A stretch of DNA of 64,000 bases, from assembly GCA_905116865.2 (NCBI GenBank), contig CAJHNH020008113.1, forward strand, positions 75,037-139,036, given 5' to 3'. Under the pieces are notes generated by a model. That model saw nothing but the letters and a program-made list of their open reading frames with translations. It was not told the origin of the DNA and ran no database searches. The translations under genes and the position numbers were made by a program. Numbering within the stretch: position 1 is the stretch's first letter; the number at the start of each line of letters is the position of its first letter. Shown here in pieces: positions 10,264-45,797 of this stretch. The stretch comes from Candidula unifasciata (lineage: Eukaryota; Mollusca; Gastropoda; Stylommatophora; Geomitridae).

Positions 10264-11080
10264 CTGGCATGGAAGGATATCAGCATGTGAGCGATGCACA
10301 GCGTTGGGAATTGCGTCGCCGACATCAGTTGACCTTTGTTTACGTGCTTGTGTTGTTCTGGCACTAGCCCGCCAACAGTTTGGTGTTTAGTAGATACAGG
10401 GCTTTCATCTCGCCCTTACATATCCTTACTACAGCGAATGAATCATAACATCAGAGATAATATGTCTTGGAAGACATAGACAGTGCGACTTTACTGTCCG
10501 GAAGTCTGTCACTGCCTCGTTTCCCGGAAATTGTACCCTTATCACCTTTCTCTCCAGGCCATCGTGACATTTAATATCACCAAAATACCCCACCTTTTTG
10601 GACAGGGGTGCTGTTTATGAGCCAATTCTCCTTCATGCTCAGGTCGTGTAGGTGGTGGGCATTTTTCTCCTTCTTGCTCCATGGTATTCTAAGAATTTTT
10701 CTGCAGCATTTCGGTAGATTTCTTTAATGGACAGTCTTAAAGAAATGCAAGATTAGCTTATGCAAAACATGAATTAGAGCCCAATCTGTCACCCTCAGCC
10801 CACACACACCTCAGTGAAGTAATCGGAGGAAACGAAGCGTTGGAGTTTACACGAACCGTTGTTAGTCAAGAATTACTACTTCCGGGCGTAAAACTCCTGC
10901 TCCCCAGGTTCTCCAAATGAGCAGTCATTGTGTCTGATCGGTATCTGATGGCGCCACTAATCTAGGTCAGTCACGCGTCACCTCTTGTTGCCAGTAATAG
11001 ATGCACTTGACCAAATTTTTTTTTTTAGATTTTGACTTGGAAGTTAGCAGGTTTGACACATCTCTCGCACGAGTTATGGA
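10264..11080. other. No gene recognised
   Basis: Single-copy-looking sequence. I found no exon, RNA gene or repeat match. Confidence 0.35.
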
Positions 11081-11084
11081 AATT

Positions 11085-11475
11085 CGGACGTTGTCCAGAT
11101 ACCAGAACTTTGCTACACCTTCTAGATATTGCAGTTTAGCTACACAGTCTAGAACTTGCAACTTAAACTACATCTGCAGGATGTTGCAACCTAGCTACAT
11201 CATCTAAAAATTGCAAGTTATCTTCACCGTTAGGATATTGAAACTAAGATATACTGTCTAGATATTGCAACTTAGCTACACTATCTGAATATTGTAAGTT
11301 ATCTTCACTGTTAAGATATACTGTCTAGATATTGCAACTTAGCTACACCATCTAAATATTGCAAGTTATCGTTAAAGTATCTAAATATTGCAAGTTATCA
11401 GCACCGTTAAAATATTTAAACTAAGATATACTGTCTAGATATTGCAACAAAGCAACGTCGTCTAGATATCACAAC
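11085..11475. repeat. Degenerate repeat, 'tctagatattgcaacttagc'
   Basis: About a dozen imperfect units of roughly 25-38 bp share 'TCTAGATATTGCAACTTAGC' and 'aatattgcaagttatc'. Divergence between units suggests an old array. Confidence 0.75.
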
Positions 11476-11539
11476 GTAGCTAACCCGGCATATTTCAATC
11501 CCACATTAAAACATTCCCCCCCTGTATCCAAAATACATA

Positions 11540-11978
11540 GAACCTGTTCTGCTGTACGGCAGGGGCTGAACGGTAGTGAATCTTGGAATGTCAGTGAACA
11601 AATTAAGGCTAATCTGGAAGCAACAGAGATGTGGTTTCTGAGACGAATGTTACGAATACATTGGACGGCCAGAGCAACTAACAACGATTGTTTGAAAGAA
11701 GCTAATGAAAGCAGATCTCTATACACAACAATAAGAAGGAGACATACACTGTTCTTTGGCCATGTAATGAGAAGAGAGGCATTGAAAAACGTCGTGACAA
11801 CTGAATAGATCAGTGGAAAGATGGGTAGAGGCAGACCAATAGAGATGATGCTGGATGGGCTGAAACGATGACATGGAGGGATATCATCAAGAGAGCTGTT
11901 CCAGGTAACCAGGGATCGTGATCTGTGGAGATGCATGAGCGCCTACGCCAACTGGCAGGTCACACGATGATGATCCAA
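11540..11978 (+). mobile_element. LINE reverse-transcriptase C-terminal remnant
   Basis: Frame-by-frame reading gives ...EMWFLRRMLRIHWTARATN..., ...TIRRRHTLFFGHVMRREAL..., ...GKMGRGRPIEMMLDGL..., interrupted by stops. This is the C-terminal part of a non-LTR reverse transcriptase (the 'W..R.TN' and 'RRR..FFGHVMRR' signatures). The 3' end 'cctacgccaactggcaggtc' followed by 'acacgatgatgatcc' matches the other (ATG)n-tailed copies. Confidence 0.75.
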
Positions 11979-12232
11979 AATACATTTCCCCAAGTTATTC
12001 ACCCGGTTTTCGGACACCTTGTAGATCAGAGCTGTCGAAACTGTGTCGCGACGCATTGGTATATCGGCTGCAGTGTGAAGCTGTGTTGTGGGAACGTAAA
12101 GCGTGAAACAGAATATTTTACAGACAACTCAGCGTTGACGCGTCCTAAAGCAATTTCATTATGTATTTAAATTGGTAACTTTGTTTTTATATCGGCTTCT
12201 AGCTTTAATTGTTAAATAGTCTGTCAAAGGGG

Positions 12233-12252
12233 TTGGGGGGGGGGGGGGGGAT
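12233..12252. repeat. Poly-G run of about 18 bases
   Basis: GGGG-TT-GGGGGG... tract just before the SINE-B copy. Confidence 0.7.
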
Positions 12253-12304
12253 AGGTTCACTACCCCTAACAAGCAGGACGTAGAAAGCGACCGTTGCGAA
12301 ATTA

Positions 12305-12562
12305 TGTTTGTCTGAAGCGGTTTTAAGCATTGCGAACGCGCTTCTTAATGTCGGGGTGCTGTGTTCGATCCCAGCTGCAGACGATTTGGCAGCGTATCGA
12401 CCTGCTGTGGTTTCGACAGTGGTACCGAAAGCTGGCCGTCCAGAAAGCAGCCACATCCTACTAGACTACTGAAAGTAAAATTGTCATAGAAAATCCCTAA
12501 CAGCCACACAAAAATTCTGCCGATGGCTCTTCGACGTCCTGTAAAGGATGCGTAACTAACTT
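12305..12562 (+). mobile_element. SINE-B copy
   Basis: The tRNA-like B-box 'gtgttcgatcccagctgcag' follows 'gcattgcgaacgcgcttctt' and 'aatgtcggggtgct'. The body has 'tggtttcgacagtggtaccg', 'gctggccgtccagaaagcag', 'actactgaaagtaaaattgt' and ends 'cgtcctgtaaaggatgcgta' + 'actaac'. The same order occurs at 15385, 30208 and 63222. Confidence 0.85.
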
Positions 12563-12672
12563 AAAACGTGTGTCACTAACATCAACAGTTTTGAAAGCTC
12601 TGCCACGGCCTGTAAAGGATGCGTTACTAACTTAAATCGTGTGTCACTAACATAACAAGTTTGGTAAGCTCT
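12530..12672. repeat. SINE-B 3' end duplicated in tandem
   Basis: A 66-68 bp unit ('cctgtaaaggatgcgtaact' ... 'acgtgtgtcactaacat' ... 'aagctct') occurs twice head to tail, starting with the last bases of SINE-B. This is a small example of tandem growth from a retroelement edge. Confidence 0.7.
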
Positions 12673-13151
12673 TATTTAGATGCTGAGACCGCGCTAACTT
12701 AGGGGGCGTGTGTAAAAGACATTGCAACTTGAACTGGCAACAATCATGTCACCTGATACTTTCTGTAATTAGACTGGCACTGGCTGAGGCTGTTGCCTCA
12801 TTGTTTGTTTGTTTGTTACAGCACGCAAGACATGTGATGTATGTCTGCTCTTAGTAGTTACAGGGCGCGAGACTGTGATACATGATTTTTCTCATTGACG
12901 TGTTACTTACTGTTAGAGTTTGGTTAATTATTTAAGTTATTTTCTAATTTATATCGTCATTATAAGTGATAATACGGAGAGGGGAGGGTGTGGAATATTA
13001 ATTGGATAGTGTGAGTACAAGGCCAATAAACCAACCTGCTCTGCACTACTAGGTCACTTTGTAACCGTTTTGTGCTGGCTTCAATATAACTGTTATATGG
13101 CTCACTGTCGTCTGTAACGTATATGTATAATTTTAAAAAAAATTAATATTT

Positions 13152-13189
<38 letters not shown>

Positions 13190-13857
13190 GTGAGTATATC
13201 ATTTGCGAATGTCAGCATCCTCCTGGTGCTTGGTTTGCAATCTTGTTCATATTTGCACCTAAGTCCTCAGTCATAAAGCAAGACCAAAGTCCACAAGTGG
13301 ACGAACAACAGAACTTTCGTGTGTGTGTGTGTGTACATCTTTTTGTCAGCAAAATCATTTACCTAGCATTCCTGCACAGGTTGCGACTTCCAGAGGAGAA
13401 GGCGGGTCTGGAGAAAGACCTACCGCCCTTCACAAGCAAGTCATCAAAGGCAACTAATTAAGAATATTCTGTAATTAATCGGATGTGTTCGGTCGAAAGG
13501 TGTAGATGTTGCTGATTGGCTCTAAACCACAACACTGTGTACCAACCACCCCTTTTTTTTTAAAGAAGAAGTGAAAGAAGTTATTAATTTTTAATTTTAA
13601 AAAATCTTTTTTTTTATATTGGCGCTTGTTAACTTTTGAAGTCGACCCAGCTTCTTAAAGATGTACATTTTAAGGTTCTAGTTTCGAGGTGTACAGCTGT
13701 CAGCGTGATACTGACAGCATCCATCAAGGCCGGATAGGCCAGAAGATTACGAGCTTGCCGCCATATGTTCGGTATATTGGCGTGGCCTGGAAAATCAGCA
13801 GTCCTGGGGGGTTTTACCGCGTACATTTTCACCCAGTAAAGAGCTACATTGAACTAG
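12673..13857. other. No gene recognised; low-complexity bits
   Basis: Mostly AT-rich sequence with (TC)n at 13157-13186, (GT)n at 13320-13333 and an R1 fragment near 13275-13320 ('aaagtccacaagtggacgaa'). At 13380-13463 an AG is followed by an open frame reading LRLPEEKAGLEKDLPP... to a stop. It looks exon-like but has no recognised family and was not called. Confidence 0.35.
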
Positions 13858-13985
13858 TCTTCTTCTTTTTCTTCTTTTTCTTCTTTTTCTTCTTCTTCTT
13901 CTTCTTCTTCTTCTTCTTCTTCTTCTTCTTCTTCTTCTTTTTCTTCTTCTTCTTCTTCTTCTTCTTCTTCTTCTCCTTCTTTTTC
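13858..13985. repeat. (CTT)n microsatellite, tail of an R1 copy
   Basis: About 128 bp of (TTC)n with TTTTTC interruptions runs straight into an R1 copy on its right. On the minus strand it is the (GAA)n tail of that retroelement. Confidence 0.9.
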
Positions 13986-14110
13986 ACCGGCTGTAAACTC
14001 TAGCAGAAAGTCCATGTTGATCTTCCGCTCCTTGATTTTGCTCATGTTCATGGCTTGTGTTTTGCATGCCCATCCGCTTTACAGATCTGGCTTAAATTTG
14101 GCGTGATGAT
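13986..14110 (-). mobile_element. R1 retroelement fragment, antisense
   Basis: 'tcaccggctgtaaactctag' 'cagaaagtccatgttgatc' ... 'gttttgcatgcccatccgct' 'ttacagatctggctt' matches the R1 family (43905, 48330, 49115, 54428 and 62212). Confidence 0.7.
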
Positions 14111-15384
14111 GGTCTTTTTGTGCCTGCATGCTGTTTGTTCACTTGCAAAGGGCTTTAACAATATATGGGTAATTTTCCCAGAGAAAATATCTAAAAGACG
14201 CTAGCTACTGGGGTCTCTGAAGGATACTGCATTTCTGGTCAAACAATTATTATTTTCTCCGAGAATCAACTTGTGAACTGTATTATATTACATCAAGTAA
14301 TGTTTGTTTAAAGAGGAGTTTTGAGTTGGGTTAAAGGACAACATTGAAGTTACATTCGAAATGGCCAGCGGAGACACAATTGCCAGGCCTCGACCTGTCT
14401 CACTGGTAAGACTTAGCAGTGTAATATCCCATGTGTTTTGTTTTCCTAATTTTACTTCTTCTTCTTGTTTTTCTTCATTTTTTCTTCTTTCTTTTTCTTC
14501 TTCTTCTTGCCCCTCCTCGTCACTTCAGCCCTTTGCCTTTAAAAGGGTCACTGGCATGTGGTGCTCCAAGGAATATTTTTTTTCTGGGATTTGCTTTATT
14601 TGGACTCGCAAATAAATAGTGGCTCGTTGAGTCACAGCTTGATCCTAGGAGGGGGAAATACAGAAATAGGATGTTTGTAAAGGACAGTAAAACTACTTTG
14701 AAATTGAATGTTTCATGTGTTTTCTTGTCTGTCAGGACATTGTTGTAAAACATTTTGCTCTCTTGATTTATTACGATTTCATCACCAATAAAAATATTGA
14801 CTGCAACATTCGATGAGGGCTTTTTAGTGAGACCGATGACCATGGTGTCTGGAGTACCTACAGTTTTATAGGTCAAATGTTCAGTTAAAAATAAAATAAA
14901 GTGTTTGAAATTGTTGGTGCATATTATACACATAATTTAATATTATCAGCAGATCTGTGCCAAGAAAAGATATAAATCTGAACAAAAAAGTATATCATCA
15001 TACTGCACAATATAACAAACACAAACAAAAAGTGAACGCTGCGGCTATGGGGCCTTCATCAGCACATACACGAATAAAACAATACCATACAAATACACAA
15101 AATCACTTAGCTTAGTATCTTTAAGCAGCCAGGTCGATGTCTTGCCAGTATTATGTGCCAGATTTGCTAGAGATGGGAAACTTTTTCTGGCAATCGGAGG
15201 ACTCTTGTTGTGCTCGCATGATTTTACTTCAGAATTAAACTATTCTCATTTTTAAATGCTTTTTGTCTTAATCCTTGTAAATATTGTAAACTATATAGAA
15301 GATGCCTTTCCACGGTTGAACAGAAAAGTATACCAAGGATTGTGTGATAGTCTGTCCATCTGGATGGCCCTTAGTCTTACCTGT
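14111..15384. other. No gene recognised; possible small exon at 14360
   Basis: At 14360-14404 ATG GCC AGC GGA GAC starts a 15-codon stretch that runs to CTG|GTAAGA, a good donor. It could be an alternative first exon of the downstream gene, but the phase-0 match to the 16004 exon is weak evidence and it has no similarity to AGFG. At about 15040-15065 the minus strand reads 'tgatgaaggccccatagccg', reminiscent of the 3' region of Penelope-like elements; I do not call it. Confidence 0.3.
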
Positions 15385-15605
15385 CGGCATCTGTGGCTTA
15401 AGCGTTGCAAACGCGCTTCTTAATGCCGGGGTGTCAGGTTCATTCCCAGCTGTGGACCATTTATCTTGAGCTGGTTTCGTCAGTGGTACCGAGAGCTGAC
15501 CATTCAGAACTACTGAACGTAAAATTTTCCTGGGAAGAACAACAACAGCCAAAAAATGCTGAAGTTGGTTCTGCAGCGTCCTGTAAAGGATTCACAACTT
15601 ACTTT
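15385..15605 (+). mobile_element. SINE-B copy
   Basis: 'gcttaagcgttgcaaacgcg' 'cttcttaatgccggggtgtc' 'aggttcattcccagctgtgg' (altered B box), then 'ggtttcgtcagtggtaccga', 'ctactgaacgtaaaattttc' and 'ggttctgcagcgtcctgtaa' + 'aggat'. It lies about 400 bp upstream of AGFG exon I. Confidence 0.8.
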
Positions 15606-15704
15606 TTTCAGTCTTACCTGGCAACTGATCTAGGAGGAAAGCTCACACAGGTGGACAAATAGTACACTGCTCTTCTGATCTCACATCTTCTGCAGCCTAC
15701 TGTG

Positions 15705-15930
15705 TTCCAGATGTGTTACCTTTCCTTTGGAGTTAACAAAGCAGGATGGGAGGGGCAGCACATGGTTTCTACAATACTATCCAGGCTTTGTGCAATAGAG
15801 AGGATGTATTTCCTCCTTGGTGAGCAGGTCTGGTTTGCCACACTTGCCATCAGCCATAACCAGTCATTCCGTGCTCCCTGTAGCACATATAACACTATCA
15901 TCCAGAAAGACAGAAAGCTGCCAAAAATAT
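15705..15930 (+). mobile_element. Dispersed repeat R3 copy
   Basis: 'tacctttcctttggagttaa' 'caaagcaggatgggaggggc' 'agcacatggtttctacaata' ... 'tgctccctgtagcacatata' recurs in part at 27045-27160, 36990-37195 and 55565-55700. Type unknown; probably a retroelement fragment. Confidence 0.6.
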
Positions 15931-16003
15931 CTCTTTGGATGTTAATATCTTTGGATATTGTTTGGGAAAGATAGTAATCCGTATTGTATACATCAATCCA
16001 CAG

Positions 16004-41230
<25,227 letters not shown>

Positions 41231-41780
41231 CTACCTTGATAGCTATAAATAACTTGACCTAGTTTGAAACTAGGTCGCATTGAACTTGTATCATAGCTGG
41301 TGCATCCAGCACACCACCTGAGATAAATGGATTGACATATTCTGATTGGTCCAGCAAAACCTGCACTTCAGCTTTCAGTGTTTCCATGGTGATTTACTTC
41401 TGTATATATATATTTACCGGACCTAGTAACTGGGTTAACAAGGCCAGATTTTTTGTTTTTCATGGTTGGCAAATGGCTAACTGGAATATGGGCATCGGAT
41501 GGATATGAATAGTCAGCTTTAATTATATTAATTATCATAAGTATCATTATGGATATCTGATTTTATATTCTCTTTTCACTTTTGTGACATTATTTCACAT
41601 AATTGTTTTGCTTTTAATTGTCTGCGAGTGTTTTCATTTTTACATTGTCACACAGTTTTCTTTGTTTGAAAATGCATTGCCTTTTTGTTCCTTTAAACCT
41701 TTAATTGTTGTTTTGTTTCTTTGTTTTGATTAAAGAAGAGCTCTTTAATGTAATAAAGAGTTTCAGGGATGCACAGATTT
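41231..41780 (+). other. AGFG1: AGFG 3' UTR
   Basis: About 550 bp of non-coding sequence between the stop and the poly(A) signal. It contains 'tatatatatttacc' and many T runs but no recognised structured element. Confidence 0.6.
41752..41757 (+). terminator. AGFG poly(A) signal AATAAA
   Basis: Canonical AATAAA 522 bp past the stop codon, followed by 'gagtttcagggatgcacaga' and then 'tttgtaatc'. Cleavage would be expected some 10-30 bases downstream. Confidence 0.6.
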
Positions 41781-41842
41781 GTAATCATCATCATCATCAT
41801 TGGTAAGATAAATTATTATAGGTCACTCAGCTGTAAAGAAGT

Positions 41843-42012
41843 TACTGAGGCACAGTGGCTGGATGCTCACCTGCCAATCCTAGAGTCTTGGGTTCAAATC
41901 CATAGTGAGCATCATCATATAGCAGGTCCTTTGCAGAATGTTGCTCTCATCATGGTCTGCCTGAAAGAAATTGGGTCTCTATTGGGCTGTCCCGCCTCTT
42001 GCACTTTCCTGT
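41843..42012 (+). mobile_element. SINE copy with tRNA-like head (SINE-A related)
   Basis: 'gaggcacagtggctggatgc' 'tcacctgccaatcctagagt' 'cttgggttcaaatccatagt' shows A- and B-box-like segments. The body 'gcaggtcctttgcagaatgt' differs from the main family but recurs at 43520-43540 and 52565-52580, so this head is joined to another 3' module. Confidence 0.55.
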
Positions 42013-42233
42013 GCCAGGTATCACTTATATATTAATGTACCTATCTTTGTGCTGGTCACCGTCTGTCTGTCTTTCCTTGTTACATGCCTGCTATTATTAT
42101 TTTACCTAGTCTGCTGTGGTGCTTGATGTGGCCAGAATATTTCTGAGGCAAGATGTTCTTTACCGGTATGCGTAGTTTCTTTGGATAATAATATGGTAGT
42201 TTTCCGTCGCAAACCATATTTACATGGCTTTAG

Positions 42234-42405
42234 ACCTGCCGGTCGCGACCCTTTTTGGGTCAAACAACCCTTTCACAGGGGTCGCCTAAGACCATCGGAA
42301 AACAAATATTCATTAAAATAATGAAAAATAATATTTTTTGGGGGTTAGCCCCAATATGAGGAAACTTTTAAAGGGTCGCTGCATTAGGAAGGTTGAGAAC
42401 CACTG
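42234..42405. mobile_element. hAT-like MITE with GGTCGCGACCC interior
   Basis: 'ccggtcgcgaccctttttgg' 'gtcaaacaaccctttcacag' 'gggtcgcctaagaccatcgg' ... 'gggtcgctgcattaggaagg' 'ttgagaaccactg'. The right end CAGTGGTTCTCAACC (minus strand) and the 'ggggtcgcctaagaccatc' interior are familiar from widespread non-autonomous hAT elements of animals. Flanks GCTTTAGAC and GGTTTAGGC are possible 8-9 bp target duplications with two mismatches. Confidence 0.7.
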
Positions 42406-42589
42406 GTTTAGGCTAAGTGCTCAACCTGTTTACCAAGACAAGTGGATGATCTGCTCTGTGATACTCCTGCTAACAGCAGAGGGCACCCCAGACTTGTCCG
42501 CTTGTACCGGTGGATACACACTGCCCGTTGCTGTGTTGGCCACACTGCAATGTGTTTACCGTCCGCTACCAAGTGGAGGTGCAGTTGCA

Positions 42590-42740
42590 GAATGGACAGA
42601 TTTTTTCTAAATTACCCAGGACTCCCGGGTTCTAACAGCCTCAAGCATGTCCTGGGAAGTTAAGATGGCCAGGGTAGTGTAATGTTCATCGCAGCACCGA
42701 AATAGTGCTGCTTGGCTGTAGCACAATAAGCCCAGCATGC
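42590..42740 (+). mobile_element. SINE-A body fragment
   Basis: 'aaattacccaggactcccgg' 'gttctaacagcctcaagcat' 'gtcctgggaagttaagatgg' keeps the order of the family body. Confidence 0.5.
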
Positions 42741-42862
42741 ACACTCATTGAATGCATAAGGCAGCCGTCAGTGGTGCCTAAACAAACTAATGAATGTTAG
42801 GTGCAAAGGCATGATGTTCTCCAGCATGAGCCCTAAGTATTTAACCATTTGGTCAACCAAGG
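42735..42862. repeat. Dispersed repeat R5, copy 1
   Basis: 'agcatgcacactcattgaat' 'gcataaggcagccgtcagtg' 'gtgcctaa' ... 'gtatttaaccatttggtcaa' matches 44970-45095 almost base for base. Confidence 0.8.
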
Positions 42863-43044
42863 GGTCATGACTGAATCATTTAACTTTTAATTAACTCCAG
42901 GAAATAATTTACTTGGCTTGAATAAAGTATTTGTAAAACTAATAATTTCTGGATATGGCCACTTTAAAACCAAATTAATGACTCACATGAACACCATAAT
43001 AGAATTCTCCACACACAGAATGTTTCATTTTAGCCTTTTGGTGA

Positions 43045-43562
43045 TGATGTGATTGGACAGCCTTAAAAGTCTATGGTTAAGCACCAGCAAGGAGATAAAA
43101 ATTAGAATTTTGAGAGCATGCATCTTCCCTGTGGCTACATACGGATGTGAGTCGTGGACTATCTCTCAGTCCTCAAGAAAGAGAATAGGGGCTTTTGAGC
43201 TGAAATTCTATAGAAAGATTCTCAGAATATCTTGGACAAAGAAGAAGAAAAATATTGACATCTTAAAAGATCTGAACATCAAGGAAGATTGGCTAATAAA
43301 AGGCATCCTTTTTTGAAAGCTGAAATATTTTGGTCATATCAAGCGCCACGACGGACTAAAAAATTATAGCAGAAGGCATGGTACCAGGAAGGAGGGGCAG
43401 AGGCCGACCAACACGAAGATGGGCACAGGATATAAGTGACTCCTTGAGTGTGAAAGTTCATGAGGTGGGAGAACTGGCAAGAGACCGTGTTTCTTACAGG
43501 CAGACTGTGATGATAGCGACGTTCTGCAAAGGACCTGCTACATGATGATGAGGTGGTGATGT
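43045..43562 (+). mobile_element. RTE-type LINE C-terminal remnant
   Basis: The frame at 43053-43316 reads STSKEIKIRILRACIFPVAT, YGCESWTISQSSRKRIGAFE, FYRKILRISWTKKKKNIDIL and ends at a stop. In another frame it continues KLKYFGHIKRHDGL. 'ILRACIFPVATYGCESWTI', 'RISWT.' and 'YFGH..RHDG' are characteristic of RTE (BovB-like) reverse-transcriptase C-termini. The copy ends near 'ctacatgatgatgagg', an (ATG)n-type tail. Confidence 0.85.
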
Positions 43563-43904
43563 GAAGTCTCATAACAGCTATTGCTATTGGGGTTCGGAGT
43601 GTTGGGCCTGACTTATTCTAGGTCATGACATTTGAGGTAGGGTGGCCAGTTCCTTTCTTGTCACCTTTCCACCCCAGACAGTTTCCAGAACATTCTGGAG
43701 ATTCATTTTGTTTCAATTTGGTTTTTGGAAAGAAGAAATCTGACAGTGTTCAGCCTAATTGTCCAGCTTTGGTTATAATTCATTTCGTGTGAAATGCTTT
43801 TTTTGGTATAACTCACGTTTGCCACCCAATCTCTTTCGGCTGCGTGATTTTGTAGCATTTGCCATGCCTGTCCTATGTTGTAGTTTCATAAGAAGAAAAT
43901 TTCT

Positions 43905-44225
43905 TCTTCTTCTTCTTGTTCACCGGCTGTGAATTCCGGCGGTAAGTCACGGTTGTTCGTCCAAAATGGACTTTTGGCTTTGACCTTGACCTGAGTTTTG
44001 CGTGTACATCCGTTTTACTGGCTTATTTGTTTGCAGTACTCGTTCCCCGCCTCTCCGGCAGATGTACTCCGACTTCGGAGGAATGAAGAAAATAAGCACT
44101 GATGTTTTGTTCTTCTTCTTTCATTAACAGCTAGGCTGTGATATCTGAAAATTTCAACCCAAGATATCCAATTTCAACAAGTCCTTAATTAGTCGTTTTT
44201 TATGACTTGCTTGTTATAGAACGGT
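43905..44225 (-). mobile_element. R1 retroelement copy, antisense
   Basis: (CTT)n tail complement, then 'ttcaccggctgtgaattccg' 'gcggtaagtcacggttgttc' 'gtccaaaatggacttttggc' ... 'gcgtgtacatccgttttact' ... 'ctccggcagatgtactccga' ... 'tgacttgcttgttatagaac' 'ggtggg'. One of the longest R1 copies, interrupted by about 60 bp near 44100-44160. Confidence 0.75.
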
Positions 44226-44289
44226 GGGTCTCTTCTTTCGTCCTCAAAACTAGGGTCCTGGAATCTGCACACATGAATGAGATTTTAAA

Positions 44290-44640
44290 TGCTGCTCTGT
44301 TACACGATCACTCATTGCCTGCGGCTCGCTGCAGCCCATGGTTGGTGTTCGAAACTGGGCGGCTTCCGGGATTCACCCAGCCTCTAGGAAATGGGTACCA
44401 GAGTGATATTCTGGGGTAAATGGAAGAACGTCGATGTAGCTACAGAGTTACGTGCGAACGGCGTCACAGGCGGACAATTATTATCAGCTGTCCGTACTGG
44501 TGGCAGAGCACTTATGGTTTATAACCGTGTGCAATGACGCTGGTTCACATCTCCCGACTTTAACTTTAACCTTTACCTTTTCACTCATTGAAACCATAAG
44601 AACAAGGATACCAGAATGTGTAGATATTGAAAAGAGAAAA
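44290..44640 (+). mobile_element. Two SINE-like heads (unclassified)
   Basis: 'ggcggcttccgggattcacc' 'cagcctctaggaaatgggta' 'ccagagtgatattctggggt' (44360-44420) is SINE-A-like body. 'gtggcagagcacttatggtt' with 'gctggttcacatctcccgac' (44500-44560) is A-box/B-box-like. Both are too altered to assign. Confidence 0.4.
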
Positions 44641-44970
44641 TGAGTCTTATGTGGGAAAGGACTAATAAAGATAAGGCAGAAAAAATGAACAAACTTTATT
44701 TTCAAAAGGTCATAAATTGTGTGAGCGGACTCGTCTTTCATTCACCCCTTTCACCCATTTATCTCTCGCAGCTGTTGTATTTTATCTATAAAGTGTTTTG
44801 GGTTCATAGAGCAAAATACATAATATGGATATTAGGTAATCAGGTAGTTCCAGCTTCAGTGTCATAGCAAATGGCTCATTCCATAGTAGCTCCTGAACCC
44901 AGAAACAAAACACAGAATGTCCATCACTATCCCATGTTGAAAAAGTCGCTACAGTTTCAGCAAAGTCAGA
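44641..44970. other. No gene recognised
   Basis: No supported feature. An open frame here shows no motif. Confidence 0.3.
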
Positions 44971-45290
44971 AGCATGCACACTCATTGAATGCATAAGGCA
45001 GCCGTCAGTGGTGCCTAATCAAACTAATGAATGTTAGGTGCAAAGGCGTGATGTTCTCCAGCATGAACCCTAAGTATTTAACTATTTGGTCAACCAAATA
45101 CATGCAACAAGAGTTCCATTAGTATTGCAACTCTGCGTTGGCTGCTGAAGATGAGGACGGAACACACATGGTAATGCCTCAAGTACGGGAATGTCAATTC
45201 TTGACTCAACTTAACTCTTGATCAACCATGAGACATTGATTGCCAAACTCTATCAAGGAAAATAAGCCATAACCTTTTCTTTTAACGAGA
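44970..45290. repeat. R5 copy 2, left side of a 0.2-kb direct repeat
   Basis: The first 125 bp match 42735-42862. The last about 200 bp (45087-45290) are repeated at 45600-45795 with about 90-95% identity by eye. The two copies flank the LINE fragment 45291-45599. Confidence 0.8.
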
Positions 45291-45599
45291 AGGGACCAGG
45301 CCACCATCTTCAGACTTAGAACACAACATACTCCACTCAATGGACATCTAAATAGAATACAGCCATAACACTCCCCAGAGTGCCAGCTATGTTACTACCC
45401 CTACAAAACTGTTGAACACCATCTCTTTGAGTGCCCAAAACTCAGCGAGACTAGAAGAATGCTACTCCCTCCGAGACCAGACAAGTGGAACACCTTGTAC
45501 GGAGGAAAAGAACAGCTTGTGAAAACATGCAAATTCCACTACATGGCATTGGGCCAAAGGGCGAAAGCTCATGCGCCGTTGTATCAATAACAACAACAA
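45291..45599 (+). mobile_element. LINE C-terminal (RNase H-side) remnant
   Basis: Reading one frame through: TRRDQATIFRLRTQHTPLNG, PECQLCYYPYKTVEHHLFEC, PKLSETRRMLLPPRPDKWNT, CKFHYMALGQRAKAHAPLYQ, then (CAA)n. 'ATIFRLRT.H..LN.H', a C..C pair and 'TVEH.LFECP' are the tail motifs that follow the RNase H domain in I/Jockey-like LINEs. It has an in-frame stop at about 45357-45359. Confidence 0.75.
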
Positions 45600-45797
45600 C
45601 AACCATTTGGTCAACCAAATACATGCAACAAGAGTTCCATTAGTACTGGAACTCTGCATTGGCTGCTGAAGATGAGGACAGAGCACACATGGGAATGCCT
45701 CGAGTGCGATGATGTCAATTCTTGACTTAACTCAACTCTTGGTCAACCATGAGACATTGATTGCCAAACTATATCAAGGAAAATAAGCCATAACCTT
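45600..45797. repeat. R5, right side of the direct repeat
   Basis: 'aaccatttggtcaaccaaat' 'acatgcaacaagagttccat' ... 'gaaaataagccataaccttt' duplicates 45084-45290. Confidence 0.85.

Noticed and set aside
9791..10390. 199-codon frame with repeated SVVSILV, and minus-strand frames over the same DNA
   Set aside because: By-product of the 21-bp minisatellite; equally long frames exist on both strands.
13380..13463. Exon-like frame LRLPEEKAGLEKDLPP... after CACAG
   Set aside because: No family recognised, next to a retroelement scrap, no partner exon in phase.
14360..14404. ATG-initiated 15-codon stretch with donor CTG|GTAAGA
   Set aside because: No similarity to the AGFG N-terminus (no zinc-finger cysteines) and too short to judge; noted only as a possibility.
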